The notes: generated by a model from the letters alone, not told the origin. Counted from the stretch's first letter, positions 18,286-27,383 are shown. The stretch: 32,395 bases of DNA from Verrucomicrobiota bacterium (GCA_963205105.1 CAUJJW010000061.1:1-32395), one strand, 5' to 3'. A program made the numbers and translations.

Positions 18286-19152
18286 CTAGCGCGGCAGCTC
18301 GGCAGATGTCCGCTCCCGCAGCCAGAGCAGATCCGGACTCCCCCGAATGACATGTCGGTTGACGCTGTTAAAGACCACGGTCCGCGAGTCCACCCAGCGC
18401 CGCCCTTCCACGTGCCCGTCCGCATACGCCAGCGTTCCGCTCGTGTCGTGGCGCGTCGACGGCCAGTCGATCCACTCCTGTTCCTGCATACCATGGGCAA
18501 AGATCCCTTCGTTGATGCTTTTCGCATCCTCGTCGATGAAGGTGAACAGCTGCGACGGCGCTGGCCCGACCACATGTTCCGGCTTTCCATAGGTTCGCCA
18601 CCGGCGCCCGAAGGTGTGGGAGTGATTGTTGTCCAGCCAATGGCCGTCGACCGGCTGACGCACGACCGCGGAGGGATTCACCCCCACCGCTCCGTTTAAC
18701 GACACCGACCGGGCGGCCGGCACGATGACATTGCGCATCGCCGGGTCCGCCCCCTGGTACTTTCCCGTTCGCTCATCCTCCGGACAGGCGTAGACCCGCA
18801 CCGTGGAACCGGATTCCAGATACGGATACAGAAGGGAACGGGTCGAATCCCGAAGTAAGTCGGGATTGAATTCCTGGGATGCGCCAGGCCCTGCATTCCC
18901 CGGGGCCCAGGTCCGCCCGGGGGTCGAGTTACCGTCCTCCGGGTTCGGCGGAAACCATCCGTTGTCCAACGCGTACACCGCCATCGCCGCGGCCAGCCGA
19001 CGGAGGTTGTCCATGCACAGCGTGGTGCGTGAAACATCCATATTCCCCGCCCGCAAGGGAACGACCAGAAGACCGAGCACGCTCACACAGGTCACCACGA
19101 TGCAAAGTTCCAGCCGGGTGAATCCATGTTCCCTGGTTTCCTGGCAAAACAT
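18286..19152 (-). CDS. Pseudopilin-like protein with H-X9-DG motif
   Basis: This 288-aa protein has a short basic/polar leader and a type IV prepilin cleavage site at Gly10/Phe11 (G-FTRLELCIVV), with Glu at mature position +5 and a hydrophobic helix to about residue 35. The globular part contains the H-X9-DG signature (His, nine residues, then ADGHVEGRRW), which marks the large pseudopilin-like families expanded in Planctomycetes and Verrucomicrobia. Such proteins are inserted in the inner membrane and processed by prepilin peptidase; most have no proven function. No secretion-system gene is nearby, so it is an orphan. Its start faces the start of the propeller gene at 19273 across 120 bp that must hold both promoters. 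Confidence 0.9.
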   Translation of the reverse strand: MFCQETREHGFTRLELCIVVTCVSVLGLLVVPLRAGNMDVSRTTLCMDNLRRLAAAMAVYALDNGWFPPNPEDGNSTPGRTWAPGNAGPGASQEFNPDLLRDSTRSLLYPYLESGSTVRVYACPEDERTGKYQGADPAMRNVIVPAARSVSLNGAVGVNPSAVVRQPVDGHWLDNNHSHTFGRRWRTYGKPEHVVGPAPSQLFTFIDEDAKSINEGIFAHGMQEQEWIDWPSTRHDTSGTLAYADGHVEGRRWVDSRTVVFNSVNRHVIRGSPDLLWLRERTSAELPR

Positions 19153-19272
19153 GGCTACCGCTTACGCCCGCCCCACCAAAGCGCAAGGCGGGAGTGTGTC
19201 CTCGGAGGGTGTTCCGAAATAATCGTTCTTGGCCAATCCCGGCCCGCATGCGACCAAATGCCCAATCCCGGC

Positions 19273-22200
19273 ATGAGATCCACCCTTCTGACAGTGCTAT
19301 CGCTCTCGATGGCGCTTCCTGCTTGGGGTGCTGAACCATCCACCGTACCCGGCCTCGTCACGCCTGCCTCCCCCCCATCCCAATCGGCAAGCGGCGCGTC
19401 AGCTTCCCCCAGGGTGTCCGGCGACGGTCAGACCGTCGTTTTCACCAGCGACGCCAGCAACCTCGCGGCGGGCGACACCCAAGGAAAACTATCGGACGTC
19501 TTCGCCCGCGACCTCGCGGCCGGCACGACCGAACTCATCAGCGTCGCCACCAACGGACTCTCCGGGAACGGACCGTCGTCTTCACCGGTCGTCTCCGCGG
19601 ACGGGAGGTTCGTGGCCTTCGTCAGCACGGCATCGAATCTGGTTCCCGACGACACGAACGACGTCTCGGACATTTTCGTCCGCGATCGCACGGCCTCCGT
19701 GACAGTCCTGGTTTCTGTCGCCCGCAACAGCGCGGCCAGCGGCTCGGGTCCCTCGGATTGCCCTGTTCTCACTCCGGACGGGCGCTTTGTCGGGTTCCAG
19801 AGCTGGTCGACCAACCTCGTCTCGGGCGACTTCAACGGGCATCCCGACCTTTTTCGGCGCGATCTCCAATCCGGAATCACCACCCTGATCAGCATCCGTT
19901 CCACCCGCTCATCCATCGCCTCGCTGTCCAACGGCGCCTCCCGCTCGCTGGCCCTTAGCGCCGACGGATCCCGGGCGGTCTTTCTCAGCGCCGCCAGAAA
20001 CCTGGCGCCGGCGCCCCGGGGAAATGAGACCGGCCTTTTTTTTCGTGATCTCGCCGCTGGAACGAATCGCATGATCGATTTACTTCCCCTCACCGCGGCC
20101 AATCAGAAGAGCATCGAAGTCCGCAACCCCACCCTCAGTGCGGACGGACGGTGGGTCGCCGTCCACGTCTCGCCGCCAGCCTCGTTCGGACCCGCCGGCA
20201 TGTTCCACATCCACCTGGGCACGGTCACCAACACCCTGGAGCGGGTCGCGCCAACCTTGAACACCCGGACTCCATTCCCGAAGGGCTCGGACTCCAGCCG
20301 CCCGTTCCTTTCCGAGGATGGTCAGACCGTCGTCTTCGAGGCGCGAAGGGGCTCGGCCTCCACCCTCATCATCCCGAACAACCTGCAGGATCCGCCCGCC
20401 GTCTATGCGTGGAGCCCCGGGTCCGAACCGACCGTGCTCTCCACCAACCTCGCCATGGCCGATCCCCGCTTCGGAGCCCGGCCCATGGGTGAGGTCCTCG
20501 CCGCCAGCGACACCGCCGAGTTCGTGGCCTATTCCGGTTACCAACCCTCGGCCATCGAACCCACCCCCGGAGCCCCTCTGAATCTGTGGGTGGTCCATCA
20601 CCCCACCCTCGAAACCCGCCGCCTCACGCGGGCTGAATTCTCGGACGACGCCCCCCAGCCATCCTTCAGCGCCAATGGCCGTCGGATCGCCTTCGTCTCC
20701 GCCGATCCCCGACTCGTGCCCGGGGACCTCAACAACGCCCCAGATGTTTTCCTCTACGATTGGGACTCCCAACAGCTGGAACTCGTCTCCGTTCGATCCA
20801 CTTCTCGTCCCTCGGAGTCCGCTTCCTTCCCCAGCATCGGCGCCCTTTCCGGCCTGAGCGCCGACGGAAGCCGGATCGTCTACATCACCGACGCACCCCA
20901 CGGCCCCGCTACCGACACCAACGAGGCCCCGGATGTATTCGTCCGCGACCTCACGACCGGAACCACGTGGCTGGCGAGCGCGCAGGCCGGTGAGTCCCGA
21001 GCCGGAAACGGCGTCTCGAGCGAACCCAGTTTCAGCACGGACGGTCGTTGGGTCGCGTTCCTGAGCACGTCCACCAACCTGGCCGGCCCCACCGGGAATG
21101 GAGCCCAGAATGTCTTTCTGCGCGACCTGACCAGCTCCAACACCTGGCTCGTCAGTCGCAGTGCGGTGACAGGACTGCCATCCCCCAGCGATTGCTCGCA
21201 ACCCGCCCTCTCACCGGACGGCCGCCACGTGGCATTCGTAAGCGGCGCGGCGCTGCTGACGGAGGATACCAACCTTCCGCGGGACCTTTACCTCTTCGAC
21301 CGCGAATCCGGGACGCTTCAACTCGTCACGTCGAATGTCGTCAGCGGAGAAACCCTTGCGGGCAATCTCCATTCCAGGAATCCGCGCTGGAGTCCGGACG
21401 GCCGCTGGCTGGTCTTCGAGAGCCATCATCCCGCCCTCGTCCATCCACCGGTCGCGGACACGACACCCCGATGGCACGCCCGGGACATGAGCACCGGCGT
21501 GACCTTGCGACTCCACCTCGAAGGTTCCCGCAACCCCTCCGAATCCCCCTTCGGCGCGGTCTTCAGCGGGGACAGCTCCACCGTCGCCTTCACCCACATC
21601 CCGAACATCGCGGGCTCGGTTGCTTCGGTCGTGGTCCGCTCCCTCATCGACCCTTCCGTCTCCAACTCCATTGCTGGCGCCCAAAACCCCCGTCTCGATC
21701 GCACCAGCCGAAAGATCGCCTACCGCGTTGCTTCCGCCTCGGGCTTCCCCAGCGCTGGAATGGTCCAGGTCCTGGACCGCGAAACCGGCAGGACATCACC
21801 CGTCGACACCGCCCCCGACGCAGCGCCGCCTTCCGCCCGCACCCGCAGCTTCGAGTTAGATCCGGACGGGCGCTTCGTCTTCTTCACCAGCGCTGCCACC
21901 AACCTCCACCCGGCCGCCCGCACCGGACATACCCAACTCTTCGCTCGCGACCTCGTGGCCGGCACCACCCTTCTCCTCAGCGCGAACGCCGAGGGTCAGG
22001 CCGCCAATTCCGCCATCGGCAATCTCATCCTCGCCAAGGACGGTCGAACGCTCGCTTTCACCACCTTCGCCTCCAACCTCGCCCCCACCGATCTCAACCA
22101 GACTGCCGACGTCTACCTCGTCCGGTTCCATGCGAATGCCGAGGATGAAGTCCCGGTCCTGTCCATCCACCGCGCCAACGCAGGCGCCAGCCAAGTCACC

Positions 22201-22380
22201 ATCCTCTGGAGCAGCACGCCAGGTGTCCGCTATCGGGCCGAATACAAGAACACCCTCAACGACACCCTCTGGACACCCCTCGCCCCGGCCGAAATCGCTT
22301 CGGTTACCCAATCGACCGTCCAGGATCGAATCCTCCCCGAGTCCCCGCCTCACCGGTTTTACCGTGTGGTGCGCGAATAG
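19273..22380 (+). CDS. Exported protein with about 16 PD40/TolB-like propeller blades
   Basis: The start chosen is the ATG of MRSTLLTVLSLSMALPAWGA, a signal peptide; an ATG five codons upstream (19258) is also possible, and the longer frame back to 19126 overlaps the divergent gene. The product has 1035 aa. I count about 16 repeats of ~50-60 residues with the pattern SxDGRxVAFxSxxxNL, then DVFxRDLxxGTT and LxSV. The best copies are at both ends and the central ones (5-7, 13-14) are degenerate. Sixteen blades suggest two or more propellers in tandem. The C-terminal ~65 residues (QVTILWSSTPGVRYRAEYKNTL … HRFYRVV) match the terminal module of the small protein at 14882. No catalytic residues are visible. 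It is probably an extracellular or periplasmic binding protein. It ends 82 bp before the hydrolase gene and may be co-transcribed with it. Confidence 0.85.
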   Translation: MRSTLLTVLSLSMALPAWGAEPSTVPGLVTPASPPSQSASGASASPRVSGDGQTVVFTSDASNLAAGDTQGKLSDVFARDLAAGTTELISVATNGLSGNGPSSSPVVSADGRFVAFVSTASNLVPDDTNDVSDIFVRDRTASVTVLVSVARNSAASGSGPSDCPVLTPDGRFVGFQSWSTNLVSGDFNGHPDLFRRDLQSGITTLISIRSTRSSIASLSNGASRSLALSADGSRAVFLSAARNLAPAPRGNETGLFFRDLAAGTNRMIDLLPLTAANQKSIEVRNPTLSADGRWVAVHVSPPASFGPAGMFHIHLGTVTNTLERVAPTLNTRTPFPKGSDSSRPFLSEDGQTVVFEARRGSASTLIIPNNLQDPPAVYAWSPGSEPTVLSTNLAMADPRFGARPMGEVLAASDTAEFVAYSGYQPSAIEPTPGAPLNLWVVHHPTLETRRLTRAEFSDDAPQPSFSANGRRIAFVSADPRLVPGDLNNAPDVFLYDWDSQQLELVSVRSTSRPSESASFPSIGALSGLSADGSRIVYITDAPHGPATDTNEAPDVFVRDLTTGTTWLASAQAGESRAGNGVSSEPSFSTDGRWVAFLSTSTNLAGPTGNGAQNVFLRDLTSSNTWLVSRSAVTGLPSPSDCSQPALSPDGRHVAFVSGAALLTEDTNLPRDLYLFDRESGTLQLVTSNVVSGETLAGNLHSRNPRWSPDGRWLVFESHHPALVHPPVADTTPRWHARDMSTGVTLRLHLEGSRNPSESPFGAVFSGDSSTVAFTHIPNIAGSVASVVVRSLIDPSVSNSIAGAQNPRLDRTSRKIAYRVASASGFPSAGMVQVLDRETGRTSPVDTAPDAAPPSARTRSFELDPDGRFVFFTSAATNLHPAARTGHTQLFARDLVAGTTLLLSANAEGQAANSAIGNLILAKDGRTLAFTTFASNLAPTDLNQTADVYLVRFHANAEDEVPVLSIHRANAGASQVTILWSSTPGVRYRAEYKNTLNDTLWTPLAPAEIASVTQSTVQDRILPESPPHRFYRVVRE

Positions 22381-22462
22381 GGTTTCACCTGAGCCTACGG
22401 TCATCCAGTCGACTGCAACGCCCGGCATTGCACGACACCGCCGACGCTGCTCTGCTCTCGCG

Positions 22463-24505
22463 ATGCGCCCCCGTCGGAATGCCCTTCCGCTTGTTCTCGC
22501 CCTCGCCACGTTCCTCCCCGGTCCCATGCCGTCGGTCCGCGCCGATGGTCCCGCCGACAATCTGCCCGACAAAGTCCGGCCCGTTCCTCCGCCAGGCATC
22601 GCCATCCCCGAAGCGGACCGGCAACGGCTCCAGGAGGAAGTGACGCGCCTCGGTGCCCGCATCGAAACCGTGCGCACCGAGCTGGCCAAGAAGCCCGACC
22701 TCCTGCGACGGCTTCCGGACGTTCAGATCTTCCACAAGGCCGTCGACTGGGCGCTGCGTTACGACGAGTTCTTCCAGACCAACGAAGTGGCCGCGGCCTC
22801 CAATCAACTCCGCACCGCCGGGTCGCGCCTCGACGCACTCGCCAACGGCCAAACACCCTGGCTCACCCAGACCGGCCCCGTCGCACTCGGCTATGTCTCG
22901 CGCATCGACGGATCGATCCAGCCCTACGGTGTGGTTGTGCCTCCCTCGTATGCTCCCCCCACGCCGCATCGCTTTCGCCTCGATTTCTGGTTCCACGGGC
23001 GTGGCGAGAAGTTGAGCGAACTGGCGTTCGTCGCGGAACGCTCCTCCCGCCCCGGTGAATTCACCCCGCCCAACGCTTTTGTCCTCCATCCCTACGGCCG
23101 CTACTGCAACGGCTCGCGATTCGCCGGGGAAACCGATGCCTGGGAAGCTTACGACGATCTCCGTTCGATCTACCCCATCGACACCGACCGCCTCGTGGTT
23201 CGCGGATTTTCCCTGGGCGGTGCCGCCTGCTGGCATTTCGCCGTGCACCATGCCTCCCGTTGGGCTGCCGCGGCTCCGGGCGCCGGCTTTAGCGAAACCG
23301 CCGAGTTCCTGAAGGTTTTCCAGAAGGAAGAACTGAAGCCCGCCGGGTGGGAGCAGAAGTTGTGGCGCTGGCACGACGCCACCGCGCATGCCGCGAACGT
23401 CGCGATGGTGCCCCTCGTCGCCTACAGCGGCGCCAAGGACAGCCAGATCCAGGCCGCCCGCGCCATGGAAACCGCCCTGGCTGCCGAAAACCTCCAGCTG
23501 ACCCACGTGATCGGCGTCGATGCCGGCCATCGGTACACCCCCGAAGCGAAAGAGGAGATCAACCGACGCATCGATGCCGCGGCGGCCCGAGGCCGGGACC
23601 CACTGCCAAAACGCCTCCAGTTCGTGACCCACACTCTCCGCCATCCTTCCATGGCCTGGGTGCAACTCGACGCCCTGCTCGTCCACTGGGAGCCCGCCCG
23701 CGTGACCGCTGAACTCCTGCCCGACGGCAGCTTTCACGTCACCACCACCAACATCGAAGCCCTCACCCTCGCCATCGATCCCGGCCTCTATCCCTTCCCG
23801 CTGGATCGCGTTCCGCAGATCCAAATCGACGGACAGGTCGTCTCAGGCCAACGGCCCGGCACCGATCGTTCGTGGCAAACCAGCCTGCACCGGGCCGCGA
23901 ACAGCTGGACGCTGGGGCCTCTCGAAATCGCCGGCCCACGCAAGGCACCCGGACTTCAGGGTCCCATCGATGACGCGTTCCTCGACGCCTTCCTGTTCGT
24001 TCGCCCCACCGGCCCGGCCTTGAACGCCGCCACCGGGAAATGGGTCGCCCAGGAACTTGACCGCGCGATCCGCGAATGGCGCCGTCAGTACCGGGGCGAT
24101 GTCCGTATCAAGGACGACACCGCCGTCACCCCGGACGATGCGCAACGGTACCATCTCATCCTGTGGGGTGATCCCCAGAGCAACGCCCTGTTGCGCGAAG
24201 TCCGGGACCAGCTCCCGATTCGCTGGGACGCGGACCAGGTCGCCACCCCGAGCCAATCCTTCGCCTCCGCCAGCCATCTGCCGGTCCTCGTCTTCCCGAA
24301 CCCCAGCTCGCCCAAGCGCTACATCGTCGTGAACAGCGGCTTCACCTTCCGGGAGTACGACTACCTGAACAACGCCCGTCAGACCCCCAAACTGCCGGAC
24401 TGGGCGATCCTCGACCTCTCCCAACCCCCGAACGCGCGAACCCCAGGCCGTATCGCCGCCGCGGGATTCTTCGACGAACGCTGGCAGCTGAAACCGGCGC
24501 CGTGA
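22463..24505 (+). CDS. Exported alpha/beta-hydrolase (esterase or prolyl-oligopeptidase-like)
   Basis: This 680-aa protein starts at the ATG of MRPRRNALPLVLALATFLPG, a signal peptide ending near VRADG; the frame upstream overlaps the previous gene. Residues ~50-140 are charged and helical (EADRQRLQEEVTRLGARIE). The hydrolase core follows: FWFHGRGEKLSEL, VLHPYGRYCNGSRFAGE, and the nucleophile elbow GFSLGG with Ser250. The probable acid is Asp326 (SGAKDSQ) and the probable base is His356 (DAGHRY), giving the classical order Ser-Asp-His. About 300 residues after the core form a separate C-terminal region containing DDAQRYHLILWGDPQSNALL. The substrate is unknown; an extracellular ester of a carbohydrate or a peptide is possible. 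The stop lies just before repeat-unit copy C. Confidence 0.85.
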   Translation: MRPRRNALPLVLALATFLPGPMPSVRADGPADNLPDKVRPVPPPGIAIPEADRQRLQEEVTRLGARIETVRTELAKKPDLLRRLPDVQIFHKAVDWALRYDEFFQTNEVAAASNQLRTAGSRLDALANGQTPWLTQTGPVALGYVSRIDGSIQPYGVVVPPSYAPPTPHRFRLDFWFHGRGEKLSELAFVAERSSRPGEFTPPNAFVLHPYGRYCNGSRFAGETDAWEAYDDLRSIYPIDTDRLVVRGFSLGGAACWHFAVHHASRWAAAAPGAGFSETAEFLKVFQKEELKPAGWEQKLWRWHDATAHAANVAMVPLVAYSGAKDSQIQAARAMETALAAENLQLTHVIGVDAGHRYTPEAKEEINRRIDAAAARGRDPLPKRLQFVTHTLRHPSMAWVQLDALLVHWEPARVTAELLPDGSFHVTTTNIEALTLAIDPGLYPFPLDRVPQIQIDGQVVSGQRPGTDRSWQTSLHRAANSWTLGPLEIAGPRKAPGLQGPIDDAFLDAFLFVRPTGPALNAATGKWVAQELDRAIREWRRQYRGDVRIKDDTAVTPDDAQRYHLILWGDPQSNALLREVRDQLPIRWDADQVATPSQSFASASHLPVLVFPNPSSPKRYIVVNSGFTFREYDYLNNARQTPKLPDWAILDLSQPPNARTPGRIAAAGFFDERWQLKPAP

Positions 24506-24636
24506 CCGTTGCCTCCGTAGCGGCGGGCGTCCCGCCTGCCGTAGAGGGGGGCGTCCCGCCCCCCGGAATAACCGGTTCCAGGCCCGTGAACAGGTCGATG
24601 TCGAACAGGCACTTCCCTTGCCCCCCGGAACCCACC
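24506..24636 (+). repeat. Intergenic repeat-unit copy C (intact)
   Basis: This is the most complete copy of the intergenic repeat, starting with GTAGCGGCGGGCGTCCCGCC at 24517 and continuing GTAGAGGGGGGCGTCCCGCC to 24566, then a GGTTCCAGGCCCGTGAACAG segment. It contains two GC-rich stem-forming palindromes in tandem (GGCGGG/CCCGCC and GGGCG/CGCCC types). It lies between two convergent genes and could act as a two-sided transcription barrier. Confidence 0.75.
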
Positions 24637-25485
24637 TCACGGCGCGCGATAGGTCTCGCCTTCGACCGGCACCACCGCCGATCGCTCCTTGGTTCGGAAC
24701 CGAATCGGGAACGTTTCACGCGTCGCACCGTCCTTCGGGCTGAAGACCGCGAAGTGCAGGTGCGGCCCCTGGCTGTAACCGGTGTTCCCGGAAAGACCCA
24801 GCAACTGGCGCGCCTTCACCTTCTGGCCGGGCTTCACTTTCGCCCCGCCTCGCTGGAGATGGACGTACTCCCCGTACGTGCCATCCGAATGCCGAATGAG
24901 AATCATGTTCACGGAATCCCGCAGCCCCGGGTCCATGCCACCGTGATCGAAACGGTCCACCACCACCTCCACGGTACCCGCCCGAGCCGCATGAATTGCG
25001 GTGCCTTCGGGCATGCCGAAATCGATCGCATGCTCGTTATTCCCGGTGTGCGTGAAGGAGCCGCCTGAACCCTGGTCCACCCGATAGGCTTTCCCGGAGG
25101 CGAACGGCAGCTGGTAGACCGCGGATGCGTCGTGTTTGGCCCCGCCCAAACCAAACTGCCAGTCATACCGCACCTTGTACCCAAAGGTTTCAGCCCCGGG
25201 TCTCCCCGTCAGTTGCGCCAACGGAAACCGGCCTCGTTCGCGGCAGGTCAGCACGATGGGATTTGGGAAATTCACGTCAGCGTTCTCCGGGAGCACCGTC
25301 ACCGTGAGGGTGATCGCCGCCAGGTTCCGGTTCTCAACAAACAACGAGATGCCGTCGCCAGACGAATCGTCCACCACCCGGACCCCGCCCACCGACGCCG
25401 CTCCGTGGGCGGAGGCGGCGGCGAACAACATCAGGCAGACGACTCGAAGAACCAGGGCCGATGCGATGCGCAGGAAGCGGGTCAT
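24637..25485 (-). CDS. Exported M23-family metallopeptidase (LytM-like)
   Basis: This 282-aa protein starts at the ATG of MTRFLRIASALVLRVVCLML, a signal peptide ending near SAHGA. A frame continues far upstream to 26031, but only through repeats. Residues 31-140 are a beta-rich N-terminal domain. The peptidase domain covers ~141-270. His146 in THTGNN and Asp155 in HAIDFGMPEG are the likely first zinc ligands (the spaced H-x8-D form), and His242/His244 in QGPHLHFAVF give the HxH motif, with His209 in EYVHL near the active site. M23 enzymes cut peptidoglycan cross-bridges or glycine-rich peptides. It is therefore likely to act on the cell wall or as an envelope amidase activator; catalytic residues appear intact. 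It is encoded alone between repeat copies C and D. Confidence 0.9.
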   Translation of the reverse strand: MTRFLRIASALVLRVVCLMLFAAASAHGAASVGGVRVVDDSSGDGISLFVENRNLAAITLTVTVLPENADVNFPNPIVLTCRERGRFPLAQLTGRPGAETFGYKVRYDWQFGLGGAKHDASAVYQLPFASGKAYRVDQGSGGSFTHTGNNEHAIDFGMPEGTAIHAARAGTVEVVVDRFDHGGMDPGLRDSVNMILIRHSDGTYGEYVHLQRGGAKVKPGQKVKARQLLGLSGNTGYSQGPHLHFAVFSPKDGATRETFPIRFRTKERSAVVPVEGETYRAP

Positions 25486-25939
25486 GGGGAAGGGTGTGTT
25501 CAAAACCGACTGGCCCACTGGCCATGCACCGGGGAGCGAGGGAAGAAGCGAGCGGCCCTCATCCCGGCCTTCTCCCAGAGGGAGAAGGAGAATGGGCGCC
25601 GCGAGTTTCGGAGGGCCAAGCCGGGCGTTGGCGGGTGCGATTCGCGACGGCTCGGAAGCACAGGGTGCAGGCATGTCGCCGAGGGCAGGACGCAACCCCC
25701 TCTCCCCCCGGGAGAGGGTTGGGGTGAGGGAGCCCGGTTCAGCCCTCGCGATCGCTTGCTGGATAAAATCCATCGGAAGCAACCTGTTCACCGACCATGA
25801 ACATCGGATTCCTGGGGGCGAGACGCCCCCCTCTACGGCAGGCGGGACGCCCGCCGCTACAGAGCCCTTTCCCTCGTCTCGCTTCCCCACTCGCCACTCC
25901 CCACTCGCCATTCGGTTCATGGGGGGTTCATCGACAGAT
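25486..25939. repeat. 454-bp intergenic block of three repeat types, including copy D
   Basis: There is no gene here. From the left it holds a small palindrome at 25569-25587 (CTTCTCCCAGAGGGAGAAG), a second one at 25698-25718 (CCCTCTCCC, three C, GGGAGAGGG) followed by GTTGGGGTGAGGG, and a reversed copy of the intergenic repeat unit at about 25770-25861. The core of that copy (25823-25861) is the exact reverse complement of the first 39 bases of copy C. A short CACTCGCCA-type tandem follows at about 25889. The CCTCTCCC…GGGAGAGGGTTGGGGTGAGG repeat is a widespread bacterial intergenic repeat type. Confidence 0.75.
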
Positions 25940-27334
25940 TCAGCGCTGTTTTGCAGCGGTTTTCCTGCCGGCCGGCGATCCTCCCCGGGGCTTCGTCTTC
26001 GCCACCGCCGCCGATTGGGTCTTCGCCGCACCGTTCTTCAACCACGCCGGCACGCTCTCCAAACCCCAGATGTCGTCCAGGTCCTGCCGTTCCCGAACCA
26101 GGGCGAATTGCTCGCCATCGACGAGCACCTCCGCGGCCAGGGCGCGTGAGTTGTAGTTCGACGACATCACCGCGCCGTAGGCGCCGGCGCTGAGCAGAGC
26201 GAGGTGATCGCCTTCACCGACGCGCGGCAGGTCGCGGTCCTTGGCGAAATAATCGCCGCTTTCACAGATGGGACCGACCACGTCCGATGACACGGTGGCG
26301 CCACGTCGACGGACGACCGGCACGATCTCGTGGTAGGCGTCATAAAACGCCGGCCGGATCAGATCGTTCATGGCGGCATCGACGATGACGAAGTTCTTCC
26401 GGCCGGTGCGCTTGACGAATTCCACGCGCGTGACGAGAGCGCCGGCATTGCCAACGATGAACCGGCCGGGTTCGAGCAGGATGCGCAACCCCAGCGGTTC
26501 GAGCAGCGGCTTCAAAGTCTCTGCGTAAGTGGCAGGCGTCAGGATTTTCCGGGCTTTGGGCGTCGACTTCCACCAGGCGGGGTCGCCGCTGGCCAGGGCG
26601 GGGTCGTAAACGATGCCAATGCCGCCGCCGATGCTGAGGAACTCGAAACCGTACCGGGCGTGAAGTTTTTGAACGAGTGGGACGACCTTCTCGACGGCCA
26701 TTTGGAAGGGCTTCACCTCGGTCAATTGCGAGCCGATGTGCATCTGAAGGCCGCGCAGGCGGACGTGCTTGAGTTTGGCGGCTTTTGCGTAGACCGCCTC
26801 GATGCGCTCGAAGGCGATGCCGAATTTGTTCTCGTAGGTGCCCGTGGTGATTTTCGCGTGGGTATGGGCATCGATGTTGGGGTTCACGCGCACCGCCACG
26901 GGTGCAACCTTCCCCAGGCGGCCGGCCACGCGGTTGATGCGCTCCAATTCGGGTTCGCTCTCGATGTTGAAGGAGTAGATGCCTTGCTGAAGGGCGAACT
27001 CGATTTCGGATTCCTTCTTGCCCACCCCGGCGAAGACGCATCGGCTGGGGTCCCCGCCCGCCGCGATCACCCGCCGCAGCTCGCCCTCGCTGACGATGTC
27101 GAAGCCGCTGCCTTCGTTGGCCAGGGTACGGAGGACGGCCAGGTTGGAGTTGGCTTTGACCGCGAAGCAAACCAGCCGATCCAGCGGCGCCAGGGCCTGG
27201 TCGAGTTTGCGAAAATGTTCCCGGAGTGTGCCTGCGGAATACACATAGAGCGGTGTCCCGAACGCCTCGACCAACGTCGAAACGGGGACCCGTTCACAAT
27301 GGAGTTGACCACCTGAGTAGCTAAAATCGTGCAC
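25940..27334 (-). CDS. lysA: Diaminopimelate decarboxylase
   Basis: This PLP enzyme removes CO2 from meso-diaminopimelate to give L-lysine, the last step of lysine synthesis. The 464-aa product has a GTG start; no in-frame ATG lies close upstream. Lys60 in CFAVKANSN is the PLP Schiff-base lysine. SEGELRR, GLQMHIGSQ, SIGGGIGI and LLEPGRFIVGNAG line the cofactor and substrate site. Cys357 in GPICESGDYFAKDR is the catalytic cysteine that reaches across the dimer, and SAGAYGAVMSSNYNSR is the C-terminal tyrosine segment. The enzyme core ends near residue 433; residues 434-464 are an added basic, alanine-rich tail (AKTKPRGG … KTAAKQR) not usual in the family. It is encoded 49 bp after the DUF554 gene on the same strand and may share its transcript. 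Confidence 0.94.
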   Translation of the reverse strand: MHDFSYSGGQLHCERVPVSTLVEAFGTPLYVYSAGTLREHFRKLDQALAPLDRLVCFAVKANSNLAVLRTLANEGSGFDIVSEGELRRVIAAGGDPSRCVFAGVGKKESEIEFALQQGIYSFNIESEPELERINRVAGRLGKVAPVAVRVNPNIDAHTHAKITTGTYENKFGIAFERIEAVYAKAAKLKHVRLRGLQMHIGSQLTEVKPFQMAVEKVVPLVQKLHARYGFEFLSIGGGIGIVYDPALASGDPAWWKSTPKARKILTPATYAETLKPLLEPLGLRILLEPGRFIVGNAGALVTRVEFVKRTGRKNFVIVDAAMNDLIRPAFYDAYHEIVPVVRRRGATVSSDVVGPICESGDYFAKDRDLPRVGEGDHLALLSAGAYGAVMSSNYNSRALAAEVLVDGEQFALVRERQDLDDIWGLESVPAWLKNGAAKTQSAAVAKTKPRGGSPAGRKTAAKQR

Positions 27335-27383
27335 GGCGGCGGTGTTATGCCAGACATTCGCCCGAAGTCACGCCGGGACCCGT

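Noticed and set aside
20036..20043. Run of eight T inside the PD40 propeller gene, considered as a frameshift or phase-variation site
   Set aside because: The frame is intact on both sides, the run encodes ordinary Phe codons, and nothing suggests switching.
22130..22462. 111-residue extension of the alpha/beta-hydrolase
   Set aside because: It overlaps the end of the propeller gene in another frame; the signal peptide starts at 22463.
25035..25055. Possible loss of the first zinc-binding His in the M23 peptidase (E-H-A-I-D in place of H-x3-D)
   Set aside because: The upstream THTGNN segment supplies a His with the spacing of the H-x-G-x-N-x-x-A-x-D variant, so the site looks complete.
25486..26031. 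Upstream extension of the M23 peptidase by about 180 residues
   Set aside because: It runs through three kinds of intergenic repeat and into lysA on the same strand; the signal peptide marks the ATG at 25485 as the start.
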